The notes: generated by a model not told the origin, from the letters alone. DNA of 64,000 nt from Cytophagaceae bacterium (GCA_002710685.1 PALD01000069.1:124001-188000), one strand, 5' to 3'. Shown: positions 6,349 through 16,650, numbered from the stretch's first letter. Program-made: numbers and translations.

Positions 6349-8655
6349 CTAGTGTTTATATTTTTTTACCCGTTCATCATTAATCACCCCGCCCCAGTTA
6401 AGGCCAAAGGCAAAGTCATACGTGTTCTTTTCTGAATCCATATAGGGCTGCATGTCAAAGGGCACATCCTCTTGTTGCCTTTCAACGGTTTCCATATTGG
6501 CCGGCATCTGCAAGGGCAACAGGCCAGAGGGTTCTTCTCTTCCCGAAATGATATCCATGACGGCCTGTGTAGAAACACTAAAGTTGATGAACAAACCATC
6601 TACCTGACTTTCAAACTCATTAAAAATCATGGGCTTGTTTGCATTGATGACCACGATGACGGGTTTGTCCCCCATTAATTTTCGCGTGTCCAGGATGGTT
6701 CTTAGATCCATGATATTTGAGGCGGTTGAAGCTTTGCCCTTATAGCTCCTGTTCTTGATATCTGGGTCGATGACGGGATCACCGGCAGCGATACTTTTTT
6801 CTCGGGCTTCTTGCGCAATGTAGGTCTCATATTGCAGGGAGATGGGTATATAGCCATTATTGCCCGTTTTACGGTCATGGATGCTGTATCCCTCTTCTTC
6901 GCTTTGTGGGCTTCTTGCAAAAACAATCGCAAAATCAGCTTCCTGGGGATTTTCGGTAACATTGTAGTATTTTTTTATGGTCTCCATATCCACGGGATAG
7001 TCAAGCTTTGCGGCAGTACCCATGCCCCACCAGTTAAAGGTGACGGGGGTATATATTTTAGGGATGTACACTGTCTTTTTCTCCTTTACAGGAAGTATGC
7101 CCGCCCTGTTCTTGAGCATGACGATTGACTTTACCTGTGCGTCATAACCGGCCTGCATAAACTGGGGGTTGCCCACGATTTCCTTTGTCTTTTCAATATC
7201 CAGGTAAGGGTTTTCAAAAAGCCCAGTCCTAAAGATGTTCAAGAGCAGCCTCACGGCAGAACGCTCAAAGCGAGCCCGCATGAACTGCTCGCCATGTTCT
7301 TTTACACCCATGTTGTATGCTTCAATGACCGGGTCTTTGTCATTGTTCCCGCCAAACTGGTCAGTACCGGCCATCAGGACCTTGTAATGCCTTTCGGCAT
7401 TTGACAGCTTCTCGACCCCCCAGGGCTTTCCTGCAAACGTGGCCGGTGTTTCACCTTCATCACCGGTAATCAACCAGTCAGTACACACAACACCATCATA
7501 ACCATAGGTATCCCGCAATAATTCGGTTATCATATACTTGCTAAACCCATTGCCCACATTCTCATTGTAAACGTCATCCTGGTCATAACTTATGGTGTAG
7601 TAGGGCATCACGGCCGCAGCTTTTTTTGTGCCGCCCTCTAGTTTAAACGCCCCCTCGGTAAAAGGTTTTATATGGTCTTTGAGGTTGTCACCGGGATAGA
7701 CCGCAAATTTGCCCTTTGCCCAGTGACCATCACGGCCAGCTTCTTCAGGGCCACCGCCAGGCCAGTGCTTGACCATTGCATTGACACTTTCATAGCCCCA
7801 GCCATCCATGATCACCGCTTCTTGAGAAGATGTTTGAAACCCCTCAACATAGGCCCGCGCCATGTCTTTTACAAGGTCTGGGCTTTCGCCAAAAACATTT
7901 GCTATGCGAAACCACCTAGGTTCTGTCCCCAGGTCAATCTGCGGGGAGAGGGCAGTAGTGATACCCAATGCCCTGTATTCTTGAGAGGCAATCTCGCCAA
8001 AATGTTTTACAATAGAAGGGTCAAACGTAGCACCCATTGCAAGGCCATCTGGCCATAGTGAGATGGCGCCCCCGGCCCCGGCATTGAATTCGCTTGTTGC
8101 ACTCGCGGTGTTGCGCGGGTCAGAACTATTGTTTGCCGGTATGCCCAGGCCCAGGCCCTCCACAAAGGCCTGGAGGTTGTTGTTCCATACTGCCGCGACC
8201 TCTGGTGACTCGACCGAGGTAATGAGTACATGGCGCAGGTTATCTTCCTTGAGGAATTTTTTTTGTTGGTCAGTCAATGTTGCGGCCGCTACACCGGCTT
8301 CGGTAAAGTTTTTTCCTGAATAGGTCCCCGCAAATGGGCCACCGGCCATCGCGGGTATTGCCTGGTGCCCGCTGTAGAGCATCAGCCCCGCTATTTGTTC
8401 AATGGTCATGCGCCTGGCCAGGTCTTCCGCCCTTTCTTTCGCCGAAAGGCGCCAATCTTCATAAGGATCTAATGTGCCATTTTTATTGAGGTCCTTGAAT
8501 TTTTTACCTGCTATGGTAAGTAACTTTATCCCTGAGGCAGGGCTGTAACCCAGCTTGGGACCATTTTTATTTATGACGGTCTTGAAATCTTCATTTTGAG
8601 CATGTACCGTACTCATGAAAACCAAAAGTAGGAGGGTGGTGGCAAGTTGTTTCAT
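6349..8655 (-). CDS. Glycoside hydrolase family 3 (beta-glucosidase-like), exported
   Basis: 768 residues with a signal peptide (cleavage near VHAQ). A DLNKNGTLDPYED loop at 55-67 resembles a calcium-binding EF-hand/dockerin loop. The GH3 TIM-barrel carries MVKHWPGGG and the nucleophile region GVVCTDW (Asp about 393). The C-terminal sandwich domain follows (VKSIVMLKNRAGILPV). GH3 enzymes release terminal beta-linked glucose or xylose in the periplasm. It is divergent from the Nudix-type regulator at 8879, which may control it. It is distinct from the GH3 that ends the window (about 61820) and lacks that protein's simple VSDW motif context. Confidence 0.9.
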   Translation of the reverse strand: MKQLATTLLLLVFMSTVHAQNEDFKTVINKNGPKLGYSPASGIKLLTIAGKKFKDLNKNGTLDPYEDWRLSAKERAEDLARRMTIEQIAGLMLYSGHQAIPAMAGGPFAGTYSGKNFTEAGVAAATLTDQQKKFLKEDNLRHVLITSVESPEVAAVWNNNLQAFVEGLGLGIPANNSSDPRNTASATSEFNAGAGGAISLWPDGLAMGATFDPSIVKHFGEIASQEYRALGITTALSPQIDLGTEPRWFRIANVFGESPDLVKDMARAYVEGFQTSSQEAVIMDGWGYESVNAMVKHWPGGGPEEAGRDGHWAKGKFAVYPGDNLKDHIKPFTEGAFKLEGGTKKAAAVMPYYTISYDQDDVYNENVGNGFSKYMITELLRDTYGYDGVVCTDWLITGDEGETPATFAGKPWGVEKLSNAERHYKVLMAGTDQFGGNNDKDPVIEAYNMGVKEHGEQFMRARFERSAVRLLLNIFRTGLFENPYLDIEKTKEIVGNPQFMQAGYDAQVKSIVMLKNRAGILPVKEKKTVYIPKIYTPVTFNWWGMGTAAKLDYPVDMETIKKYYNVTENPQEADFAIVFARSPQSEEEGYSIHDRKTGNNGYIPISLQYETYIAQEAREKSIAAGDPVIDPDIKNRSYKGKASTASNIMDLRTILDTRKLMGDKPVIVVINANKPMIFNEFESQVDGLFINFSVSTQAVMDIISGREEPSGLLPLQMPANMETVERQQEDVPFDMQPYMDSEKNTYDFAFGLNWGGVINDERVKKYKH

Positions 8656-8701
8656 ATAACAAACTGGTATTAAGTGGATAAGCCGTTGAAATTTATAATG
8701 C

Positions 8702-8716
8702 TTGCTTTGTAAGCAA
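8702..8716. promoter_or_regulatory. Candidate operator TTGCTT-TGT-AAGCAA
   Basis: A perfect inverted repeat of 6 bases around 3, in the 223-base divergent region between the GH3 gene and the Nudix regulator. It could bind the regulator; the assignment is by position only. Confidence 0.35.
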
Positions 8717-8735
8717 TAGCAAATTAATAAAATTT

Positions 8736-8748
8736 ACGAAAACGTTGT
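8736..8748. promoter_or_regulatory. LacI-operator-like half palindrome ACGAAAACGTTGT
   Basis: An AACGTT-centred sequence resembling the site at 50011-50024 and the inverted repeat at 18378-18393. It lies in the GH3/Nudix divergent region. Confidence 0.3.
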
Positions 8749-8843
8749 ATTTTTTTCTATATTTTGTAGTACTCACCAACTCTGGCAATACAGGGGTTTG
8801 CGTGTATAAATATGAAAGCAATGGCTAGATTAAAAATCATGTG

Positions 8844-8851
8844 TATTTTTG
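8844..8851 (+). promoter_or_regulatory. Candidate -7 box for the Nudix regulator
   Basis: TATTTTTG matches TAnnTTTG, 27 bases before the ATG at 8879. It argues against the upstream TTG (8849) as the start, because that codon lies inside the box. Confidence 0.4.
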
Positions 8852-8878
8852 CGGGTATACCTAGAATTTAGTGACCAG

Positions 8879-9631
8879 ATGAACAATAAATTGTACGAGC
8901 AACTCAAAGGCATAGCAGTATCATTCAACAACAAGTTTCTTGACCATATCTCCATAGACTGTGTTGTTTTTGGCTATCATGACAAAAACCTTAAGGTGCT
9001 GCTCACGCATTTAAAAAATGCCGAAGCATGGGGATTACCGGGGGGCTTTGTGAGAAAAAACCTGTCCTTACAGGATGCCGCGATAGATATTTTAAAAAAA
9101 AGGACGGGTGCAGAAAATATCTTCCTCCACCAGTTCAAGGCCTTTGGCGAACTTGACCGTACCTCAAAAATATATAAGGACATGCCAGATGACCTGTGGT
9201 TCAAACAACGGTTCATAAGCCTGGGATACTATGCCCTGGTGGATTACCAGGATGTGGAAGTTGAAAAAGACAGCTTGTCTGATGCCGTTGAGTGGCATGA
9301 TATATCAGAAATCCCAGAGATGATGATGGATCATGGACAGATACTTCAAGAAGCCCTGGTGCAATTAAGAAAAGACCTGAATTACAAGCCCGTGGGGCTC
9401 AACCTTCTCCCCGAGAAGTTCACCATGCCCGAACTACAGATTTTATACGAGATCATCCTGTGCAAAAAATTAAACCGAGGCAACTTTTACCGTAAGATGA
9501 TCAATTACAAAATTCTTGAGAAACTCGATGAGACCAGGAAGGGTGGCGCTCATAAATCACCAGACCTCTACTCCTTCAATATAGAAAATTATAACAAGGC
9601 CATGGAGGATGGCTTTAAGGAGAGCTGGTAA
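8879..9631 (+). CDS. Nudix-type transcriptional regulator (NrtR/AraR-like)
   Basis: 250 residues. The N-terminal Nudix fold includes WGLPGGFVRKNLSLQDAA, and a C-terminal winged helix follows (MPELQILYEIIL... NFYRKMINYKIL). The Nudix box has lost its catalytic glutamates (GGFVRKNLSLQDAAIDILKK), so it should bind a ligand rather than hydrolyse it. In Bacteroidota related proteins are sugar-responsive repressors such as AraR. I chose ATG 8879 over the upstream TTG, which would sit in the -7 box. It is divergent from the GH3 gene, the likely target. The signalling ligand is unknown. Confidence 0.85.
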   Translation: MNNKLYEQLKGIAVSFNNKFLDHISIDCVVFGYHDKNLKVLLTHLKNAEAWGLPGGFVRKNLSLQDAAIDILKKRTGAENIFLHQFKAFGELDRTSKIYKDMPDDLWFKQRFISLGYYALVDYQDVEVEKDSLSDAVEWHDISEIPEMMMDHGQILQEALVQLRKDLNYKPVGLNLLPEKFTMPELQILYEIILCKKLNRGNFYRKMINYKILEKLDETRKGGAHKSPDLYSFNIENYNKAMEDGFKESW

Positions 9632-9658
9632 ACACGCTCTTCTTAAGATTAGGTTTAA

Positions 9659-9674
9659 CGCTTTCGCGAAAGCG
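9659..9674. repeat. Palindrome CGCTTTCGCGAAAGCG
   Basis: A perfect 16-base palindrome in the convergent intergenic region, just before the terminator. Its CTTTCGCGAAAG core is a related arm variant of the dispersed family. Confidence 0.65.
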
Positions 9675-9684
9675 ATAAAAAAAC

Positions 9685-9709
9685 AAAAGCGGGATAAAAT
9701 CCCGCTTTT
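9685..9709. terminator. Bidirectional terminator
   Basis: AAAAGCGGGAT and ATCCCGCTTTT form an 11-bp perfect stem around AAA, with T-runs on both strands. It separates the convergent Nudix regulator and M1 aminopeptidase genes. Confidence 0.9.
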
Positions 9710-9716
9710 TTAAATA

Positions 9717-11684
9717 TTAGTCTTGATAAAAAGCCGAGCCTGGCCAGGTGTCATTAGAGTAGTTGACATCCGGCAGCAACTTGTCTGGGTCAATCTCAAC
9801 ACGGGTTGGTTTTTTATCTGTGTTCACCAGGTGGCTCCAGGTATCGCCCCTCTGCCATATCTCAACAGGAAGGGTAAGGTCTTCAGTAGAACCGTCCTGG
9901 TACGTTATTTTCATTTTTACGGGCATGGGCACCTCACCCTTGTTTGCCACGGTGATGATAAAACCTTGACCACCCCTGTTTTGCCTTACGCTCTCAATGG
10001 CCAGGTCAATGTTACCGGTACCATAAAACCAGGTACCAAAGAACCAGGAGAGGTTCTCACCAGAAACATTTTCCATATGGTTGAAAAAATCTGACGGCTG
10101 TGGATGTTTATAGGCCCAATGCTTGATGTAAGACTTGAAGGCATTGTCAAAACGCTCTGGCCCCAGGATATACTCCCGTAAAAGCAATAGGCCTATTCCC
10201 GGTTTGCGGTAGGCCGTCATGCCCAGGTTTCTTAGGTTTACCACGTCTGGGTAGGTTTCAATACCCTCACGTGTATCACCCTCAAACCAGGGGACCATGT
10301 TCCTGGTCTTGTCCAGGCTGGTGGGGTATTCACCAAAATCCTTTGTGCTGTAATAATTTATAAAGGTATTGAAACCTTCATCCATCCATGGATACCTACG
10401 TTCATTAGAACCCACGATCATGGGAAACCAGTTGTGGCCAAATTCATGGTCAGTAACCCCCCATAAGCCTGCACCAGCACTCTGGTAGTGGCAAAAGTTC
10501 AACCCGGGATATTCCATACCACCTATATCTGCTGCGACATTGGTGGCCACGGGATAAGGAAATTCATACCACATCTTAGAGTAGTTCTCTATGGAGTTTT
10601 TAGAATATTCGGTAGAGCGTCCCCAGGCCTGTTCACCAGCGCTTTCTTTAGGATAGACAGACTGAGCATAGATTTTTTTGCCACTGGGCAAATCTATTTT
10701 AGCCGCATCCCATATAAATGCCTTAGAAGACGCAAAAGCAACATCCCTGCTGTTTTTTATGGTAAAGTGCCAGGTAAGCGTACCTTCCTGTTTTGCACGT
10801 ATTGAGTTATCGTTGACCTCCTCGGGCTTTACGATAAAAATGGTCTCATCACTTTTTTTGGCCTGTTCCATGCGGCTTCTCATGGTCGCTGACATGACTT
10901 CTTTGGGATTTTCAAGTTGACCACTACCTACCACGATATGGTTGTATGGGGCGGTGACCTCATAATCAAAGTCGCCATATTCAAGATAAAATTCTCCGGC
11001 GCCCAGGTAGGGCTCGATGTTCCACCCTTCAATGTCATCATACACGGCAGCGCGCGGGTACCATTGGGCCAGGGCATAAATGGTACCATCCTGAACATCT
11101 AGTCTTCCCATTCTATCCATTCCTTTTTCAGGGATTTTAAATGAAAAATTCATGGAGACAGTTGCTTTACCACCTTCTGCCTTTATGGGTTCATTGAACC
11201 ATACCTGCATCCTGGTGTCTGTAATGATATGTTTTGATGAGGTACTCCTACCGGTTTTTGCCTGAAGGTTTGAGATTTTATAACCGCCATCCATGTCCCC
11301 GTTGTAGCGGTTGCCATCTATGGGCGTGGTCAATGTACCCCGTGAATTTTCCATAAACCTGTTTTGGTCTAGCTGTAGCCAAATAAAGGGCAGCTCGTCA
11401 GGACTGTTGTTTGTATAGGTAAGCGTTACCTCTCCCGTAAGGGTATTTTCCTGGTCATCTAAGGTGGCCTTGATTTTATAATCCACCCTGTTTTGCCAGT
11501 AATCTGGTCCCGGCACCCCCGAAGCTGAGCGGTAACGGTTGCCGGTACGGTTCATAAATTCACCGAATACCCCTTGATTGTCCTGCATTACCTGTGCTTG
11601 AGCTGCAAAACCCAATGCACCCGATATAAAGAACAGAAACAGATAGAGGTATGAATGTTTTTGATAACTCCTAGTTGTTTTCAT
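9717..11684 (-). CDS. M1 family metallopeptidase (aminopeptidase), exported
   Basis: 655 residues with a signal peptide ending near FAAQAQ. The zinc site is complete: H413-E-F-G-H417 followed by E436 (WMDEGFNTF), the HEXXH-18-E spacing of the M1 family. The N-terminal saddle-like beta domain precedes it, and the C-terminal part ends in a beta-rich segment. M1 peptidases remove N-terminal residues from peptides; export suggests periplasmic peptide scavenging. No C-terminal T9SS signal is obvious. The gene stands alone between two terminators or regulatory regions. Confidence 0.9.
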   Translation of the reverse strand: MKTTRSYQKHSYLYLFLFFISGALGFAAQAQVMQDNQGVFGEFMNRTGNRYRSASGVPGPDYWQNRVDYKIKATLDDQENTLTGEVTLTYTNNSPDELPFIWLQLDQNRFMENSRGTLTTPIDGNRYNGDMDGGYKISNLQAKTGRSTSSKHIITDTRMQVWFNEPIKAEGGKATVSMNFSFKIPEKGMDRMGRLDVQDGTIYALAQWYPRAAVYDDIEGWNIEPYLGAGEFYLEYGDFDYEVTAPYNHIVVGSGQLENPKEVMSATMRSRMEQAKKSDETIFIVKPEEVNDNSIRAKQEGTLTWHFTIKNSRDVAFASSKAFIWDAAKIDLPSGKKIYAQSVYPKESAGEQAWGRSTEYSKNSIENYSKMWYEFPYPVATNVAADIGGMEYPGLNFCHYQSAGAGLWGVTDHEFGHNWFPMIVGSNERRYPWMDEGFNTFINYYSTKDFGEYPTSLDKTRNMVPWFEGDTREGIETYPDVVNLRNLGMTAYRKPGIGLLLLREYILGPERFDNAFKSYIKHWAYKHPQPSDFFNHMENVSGENLSWFFGTWFYGTGNIDLAIESVRQNRGGQGFIITVANKGEVPMPVKMKITYQDGSTEDLTLPVEIWQRGDTWSHLVNTDKKPTRVEIDPDKLLPDVNYSNDTWPGSAFYQD

Positions 11685-11790
11685 ATATGGTCATTAAAAT
11701 TTATAAAATGTTTGATAGGTCATGGGTCGACCCTTTGAGGTTTTTGATAAAAATAGTACCAAAGAATTTTTAAGTGGGGGGTTGTCTTTG

Positions 11791-11798
11791 CAAAATTA
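11791..11798 (-). promoter_or_regulatory. Candidate -7 box for the M1 peptidase
   Basis: The minus strand reads TAATTTTG, a TAnnTTTG match, about 107 bases before the start codon at 11684. Confidence 0.3.
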
Positions 11799-11866
11799 GG
11801 TGTCGTATCTGTACTGCATCCTTGAGAAAGCCTAAAATTAATGCATCTCAAAGAATTTATTGAATA

Positions 11867-11900
11867 AAACGGCCCAAAACAATCATGTCTTGGGCCGTTT
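11867..11900 (-). terminator. Terminator of RND efflux operon 1
   Basis: AAACGGCCCAA pairs perfectly with TTGGGCCGTTT (11 bp) around a 12-base loop, downstream of the outer-membrane gene on the minus strand, and is followed there by a T-rich stretch. Confidence 0.82.
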
Positions 11901-11937
11901 CTACAACTAACTAAAATAAAACAAAATCAATTAAACA

Positions 11938-13398
11938 TTAATTCCAGCCGCCTCCCAGCTCCCTATACATATTCACACGGGCGAGGAGTTGCTCTTTTTT
12001 GGTTTCAACCAAATCCATTTTTGACTCAAGAGCGTCACGCTGGGTGAGCAGCACCTCCATATAGTCAGCCCTGGCAGATTGAAAGAGACGGTTTGAGATA
12101 TTGATGGATTCGGTCAAGGCTTCTACCTGATCTTCTTTCATGGCATAGCTTTTCTTTAAGTTGTCTATGTTAGACAGTTCATTGACCACTTCAATATATG
12201 CATTGAGGATGGTCTTCTCATAGTCATAAACCGCCTGTACCTGTCTTGCACTTGCATTCTTGTATTCGGCTTTTATTGCTGCACGGTTGATCAACGGTGC
12301 GACCACATCACCTACTACGGAGTATAAAAGCGACTCTGGGGTAGAGGTGAGAAACTTGGTTTTAAATGCCTCAAGGCCCACACCTGCGTTAAGCTCCAAT
12401 GAGGGATAAAAGTTTGCCCGTGCCGCCTTGATGTCCAATTTTGCTGCAGCCAATTCATATTCTGCTTGACGGATGTCTGGACGGTTTGTGAGCAGCTGTG
12501 AGGGCACGCCGGTAAAGACCGTGTCAACCTTCTTTTCTATAAAGTTTTCTGAATTGCGGTCAACGTGCTGGGGCTGCCGGCCTATCAAGAAATTGATCTT
12601 GTTCTCGGCCTCCACGATTTCCTGTTGCACGGCATACATCTCGCTCTTGTTTTTCAATACCTCTGCCTCAAACCTGCGCACGCCCAGCTCGGTGGCACGG
12701 GCAGCGGTCTTCTGTAACCTGATGATGCGCAGGGCATTGTTCTGGATCTCCAGGTTTTGCTCTATGATTGAAAGTTTATTGTCTAGCGCGACAAGTTCAT
12801 AATACGATTCGGCAATTTCAGAAATAAGGTTTGTCACCATGAAGTTCTTACCTTCTACTGAAGAGAGGTATTCCATGACGGCCGCCTTTTTTGAATTGCG
12901 GAGCTTTTTCCACACATCGATTTCCCAGGAGGCAAATGCGCCCACCATAAAATTGGGTAGCGGTTCAGGAAACTCTTCGCCTGGCCGGATATCCGTATTA
13001 GCATCATTGGCCCCCTGACTGGTATAGCGCCCCACTTTTTCAATTTCGGCGCCAGCCTTGAGGCCTATGGCGGGAAGATATTCACCCTTGCGGGCCCCTA
13101 TCTCGTTCTGGGCCATGTTGACCTGCTGCAACATGATGTTGAGTTCTTGGTTATTGACCAGTGCGGTATCGATGAGTGCGGCAAGCTGGGCGTCTTTAAA
13201 AACATCTTTCCAGTTCATGCCCGCCATGCTCAGGGTGTCCATGGATGCTACCTCGGGATATCCCTGCGGCACATCATTGTTCTCTTCTCTTATATCTAGG
13301 GTGGGGGCACAACTATACAGGGTTATTGCAAGTATAGCCGTGATAAACCACGCTTTTTTATCTTTAAAAAAGAAAATCTGTCTATTCTTCATCTCCAT
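11938..13398 (-). CDS. TolC/OprM-type outer membrane efflux lipoprotein (pump 1)
   Basis: 486 residues. The N-terminal signal peptide ends in LYSC, so it is a lipoprotein like OprM/NodT. It contains two repeated outer-membrane-efflux halves, with PDIRQAEYELAAAK and ARANFYPSLELNAGVG as typical segments, and ends in YRELGGGWN. It forms the outer-membrane channel of a tripartite RND pump. The gene overlaps the end of the pump gene by 17 bases, so it is translated as part of the same operon. ATG 13398 gives MEMKNR; ATG 13392 is also possible. Confidence 0.9.
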   Translation of the reverse strand: MEMKNRQIFFFKDKKAWFITAILAITLYSCAPTLDIREENNDVPQGYPEVASMDTLSMAGMNWKDVFKDAQLAALIDTALVNNQELNIMLQQVNMAQNEIGARKGEYLPAIGLKAGAEIEKVGRYTSQGANDANTDIRPGEEFPEPLPNFMVGAFASWEIDVWKKLRNSKKAAVMEYLSSVEGKNFMVTNLISEIAESYYELVALDNKLSIIEQNLEIQNNALRIIRLQKTAARATELGVRRFEAEVLKNKSEMYAVQQEIVEAENKINFLIGRQPQHVDRNSENFIEKKVDTVFTGVPSQLLTNRPDIRQAEYELAAAKLDIKAARANFYPSLELNAGVGLEAFKTKFLTSTPESLLYSVVGDVVAPLINRAAIKAEYKNASARQVQAVYDYEKTILNAYIEVVNELSNIDNLKKSYAMKEDQVEALTESINISNRLFQSARADYMEVLLTQRDALESKMDLVETKKEQLLARVNMYRELGGGWN

Positions 13399-16300
13399 TT
13401 CTTTTTAAAAGTTTTTTCAATTGTTTGTTGATCTTGCGCAATTGTGCCTTTACGGGACTTTCACTTTCACTGGTCCTCATTAGTTCTTCAGAAATGGGTT
13501 CATAGTGTTCATCCTTGATGAGGCTGCGACCTTCGGCCATTTTACCAAAGATATAGTACAGGCCAGGGATGACAATTACCCCAAAGAGTGTACCTATGAG
13601 CATCCCCCCCAGGGCAGAACCGCCAATGGTCCTGTTACCTATGGCACCGGCGCCCGTGGCAATCACAAGGGGGATCAACCCGGCCACAAAGGCAAATGAT
13701 GTCATCAATATAGGACGGAAACGCATTTTAGCCCCTTCTATCGCAGATTCAAGTATGCCCATGCCCTGCCGGTTCTTTTGCACGGCAAATTCTACAATAA
13801 GCACGGCATTTTTACCCAGGAGCCCCACCAGCATGATGACCCCAATCTGTGCATAGACATCATTGGATAGCCCCATCAATTTTAGCAGGAAGAACGAGCC
13901 AAATACCCCTACCGGCAATGAAAGCAATACCGCAAATGGAAGCAGGAAGCTCTCGTACTGTGCCGCCAGCACAAAGTATACAAAGATCAACACCACCCCA
14001 AAGATTAGCACGGCATCGTTACCCCGGTTAGCCTCATCATAAGATAGGCCCTCCCAGGCAATGTCATAGCCCCGCGGCAGTTTTTCCTTGGCCACTTCAC
14101 GTATGGCGTTGATGGCATCCCCACTGGTATAGCCCTTGGCGGGTAGCCCGCGTATGGCCGCGGAGTTGTACAGGTTGTACCGCGTAATCTCGTTGGGGCC
14201 CAATCTTTTTTCCATTTTCATGAAAGAAGAGTAGGGCACCATTTCTCCTTCTTCGTTTTTCACGAAAAGTTTTTCTAGGTCTGATGGGAGCGCCCGGTAT
14301 TCCGGTGCTGCCTGGGTATAGACCTTGAAGAACCTACCAAAACGGATGAAGCCCTGCTCATAGGTACTACCTATCAAGATGTTGAGGTTTTCCATCGCCT
14401 TGCCTATGGTCACCCCTTTTTGCATGGCAGCTTTATTATCGACCACCAGTTCATATTGAGGATAGTTTGTTGCAAAGAAGGTAAACAGCCCCGTAATCTC
14501 GGGACGCTTCCTTAGTTCATCCATAAACTCATTGTTCACTTTTTCCAGCATATGGTAGTCAGAACCATTGGTCTTGTCCAGCAATCTCATGGAGAAACCA
14601 CCGGAAGAACCAAACCCAGGAACCGCAGGGGGTTCAAAGTATTCTATGACGGCTCCCAGGTCTTTTGATTTGCCTTCTAGTTCTTCCATGATTTCATGTA
14701 CGGAGTGTTCCCTGTCTGACCACGGCTTGAGGTTGATGAGACAGGTACCTGCGTTAGACCCACGACCTTCGGTCATGATCTCATAACCCGCAAGTGATGA
14801 AACTGATTCCACCCCTTCAATATCCTCACAAATGGCCTGGAGCTTTCTCGCAACGTCATTGGTACGTTCAAGGGTTGCACCTGGGGGCGTCTGTATGATT
14901 GCATAGATCATCCCCTGGTCCTCACTGGGGATAAACCCTGCAGGTAGCACCTTGTTAGTAAAATAAATACCGGCACAGAAGGCTGCCAGGATACCAAATG
15001 TCAATATGCGCCGGGCAGCAATCTTGTTAAGGATGTTCACATACTTGCCCGTCAATCTTTCAAAGCCCCTGTTGAACCAGTCAATAAACTTATCAATGGG
15101 CGAACGCTTTTTCTTCTTACCATGATTGTTCTTGAGCAGCATGGCACAAAGTACGGGTGTCAGGGTAAGGGCCACGACTGCCGAGATCACGATGGAACCA
15201 GCCATTGTTATTGAGAATTGCCGGTAGAAGACCCCCACGGGACCTGACATGAACGAGATGGGTATAAATACCGAAACCATCACCAGCGTGATTGCTATAA
15301 TCGCGCCCCCTATTTCTCCCAGTACGGCAGACGAAGCTTTATAAGGCGTGAGGTTTTCTTCTTCCATCTTCACGTGGACGGCCTCGACGACCACGATGGC
15401 ATTATCGACCACGATACCTATGGCAAGTACCAGTGCAAACAGTGTAATGAGGTTAATGGATAGCCCAAATATCTGCATGACAAAAAATGCCCCTATCAAT
15501 GAAACCGGGACCGCGATAATGGGTATAAGTGTAGACCGCCAGTCTCCCAAGAACAGGAACACCACGATTGCCACAAGGATAAATGCGTCCCTCAGGGTAT
15601 GCAATACTTGTTCTATGGATGCATCCAAAAAGTTAGAAACGTCATAACTGATCTGGTAATCGATACCCGGTGGCAATTCTGCCTTGAGCTCTTTTAATTT
15701 TTCCTTGACCGCTGCTATAACATCGCTACCATTACTGCCAAAGGTTTGCTTTAAGACTATGGAAGCAGAGGGTTTACCATCCAGGTTAGAGTAAATGTCA
15801 TAGAACTCACTACCCAGTTTTACATCGGCCACGTCACCCAGTTTGATGACCTCACCGTCTTCATTTGCCCGTAGGATGATTTCCTTGTATTCTTCAGGTT
15901 TGTTGTACCGGTCACGATAGGTAAGGACGTATTCAAGCGCTTGCGATTTTTCTCCAGAGCTACGCCCTATACGTCCAGGACGGGCAAGGATGCTCTGGTC
16001 TTCCATGGCCTCAAGGACCTCTTCAGCCGAAATATTGTAAGCACGCATCCTGTCTGGCTTGAGCCAAACGCGCATGGCGTATTTTCTACTTCCCAATATC
16101 TTGGCACTGGCAATACCCTTTACACGCTGAATCTCAGGGACGATCCTGGTGTATGCATAGTTGTACAGGAACTTTTCATCATTTTCCTTGTTCTTGCCAT
16201 ATAGGTTGACATACATCAACATACTGGGTTGTACGGGGGTTATTGTCACACCTTCCCTTTGTACGAGTTCTGGTAACAAGGGCATGACCTGGTCAACCCG

Positions 16301-16627
16301 GGTCTTTACCCGTACAACGGCCTGGTTAGGGTCTGTACCGGGGTCAAATATGACCCTTACGGTACCCTCGCCCGCACTGGTGGCATCTGAGGCTATGTAT
16401 CGCATCCCCTGTACACCGTTAATTGAGGTCTCTAAGGGTATGAGTGTAGATTGTACTAACACATCTGCACTTGCTCCCGGGTATGCTATAAAAATATTTA
16501 CAGTTGTGGGGGCAATCTGTGGAAACTGTGATATGGGCAATTGCTTGATAGCGAGTAATCCTGTAAATACGATTATTACAGAAATCACAATAGCCAATAC
16601 CGGTCTATGTATAAACTTTTTAAACAT
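13382..16627 (-). CDS. RND (HAE1/AcrB-type) efflux transporter (pump 1)
   Basis: 1081 residues, the normal length for AcrB-type pumps. It begins MFKKFIHRPVLAIVIS, has twelve predicted membrane segments, and the proton-relay helix motif VLAIGIVVDNAIVVVEAV. Porter-domain segments such as PTTVNIFIAYPGASADVLVQ are clear. It exports hydrophobic drugs, detergents or dyes using the proton gradient, together with the neighbouring adaptor and channel. The C-terminus carries an extra charged tail of about 50 residues. The region at 16055-16066 has a palindrome-like TGGCTTGAGCCA, explained by the conserved WLKPD. Confidence 0.93.
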   Translation of the reverse strand: MFKKFIHRPVLAIVISVIIVFTGLLAIKQLPISQFPQIAPTTVNIFIAYPGASADVLVQSTLIPLETSINGVQGMRYIASDATSAGEGTVRVIFDPGTDPNQAVVRVKTRVDQVMPLLPELVQREGVTITPVQPSMLMYVNLYGKNKENDEKFLYNYAYTRIVPEIQRVKGIASAKILGSRKYAMRVWLKPDRMRAYNISAEEVLEAMEDQSILARPGRIGRSSGEKSQALEYVLTYRDRYNKPEEYKEIILRANEDGEVIKLGDVADVKLGSEFYDIYSNLDGKPSASIVLKQTFGSNGSDVIAAVKEKLKELKAELPPGIDYQISYDVSNFLDASIEQVLHTLRDAFILVAIVVFLFLGDWRSTLIPIIAVPVSLIGAFFVMQIFGLSINLITLFALVLAIGIVVDNAIVVVEAVHVKMEEENLTPYKASSAVLGEIGGAIIAITLVMVSVFIPISFMSGPVGVFYRQFSITMAGSIVISAVVALTLTPVLCAMLLKNNHGKKKKRSPIDKFIDWFNRGFERLTGKYVNILNKIAARRILTFGILAAFCAGIYFTNKVLPAGFIPSEDQGMIYAIIQTPPGATLERTNDVARKLQAICEDIEGVESVSSLAGYEIMTEGRGSNAGTCLINLKPWSDREHSVHEIMEELEGKSKDLGAVIEYFEPPAVPGFGSSGGFSMRLLDKTNGSDYHMLEKVNNEFMDELRKRPEITGLFTFFATNYPQYELVVDNKAAMQKGVTIGKAMENLNILIGSTYEQGFIRFGRFFKVYTQAAPEYRALPSDLEKLFVKNEEGEMVPYSSFMKMEKRLGPNEITRYNLYNSAAIRGLPAKGYTSGDAINAIREVAKEKLPRGYDIAWEGLSYDEANRGNDAVLIFGVVLIFVYFVLAAQYESFLLPFAVLLSLPVGVFGSFFLLKLMGLSNDVYAQIGVIMLVGLLGKNAVLIVEFAVQKNRQGMGILESAIEGAKMRFRPILMTSFAFVAGLIPLVIATGAGAIGNRTIGGSALGGMLIGTLFGVIVIPGLYYIFGKMAEGRSLIKDEHYEPISEELMRTSESESPVKAQLRKINKQLKKLLKRNGDEE

Positions 16628-16650
16628 GTTGTTGAAGGATTAGGGGTTTG

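Noticed and set aside
11370-11390. Half-site CTGTAGCCAAAT in the M1 peptidase and similar halves at 4300 and 8968
   Set aside because: Only one arm is present; single arms are expected by chance.
16055-16066. Palindrome-like TGGCTTGAGCCA in the pump 1 transporter
   Set aside because: It is explained by codons for the conserved RND segment WLKPD; the outer arms do not match.
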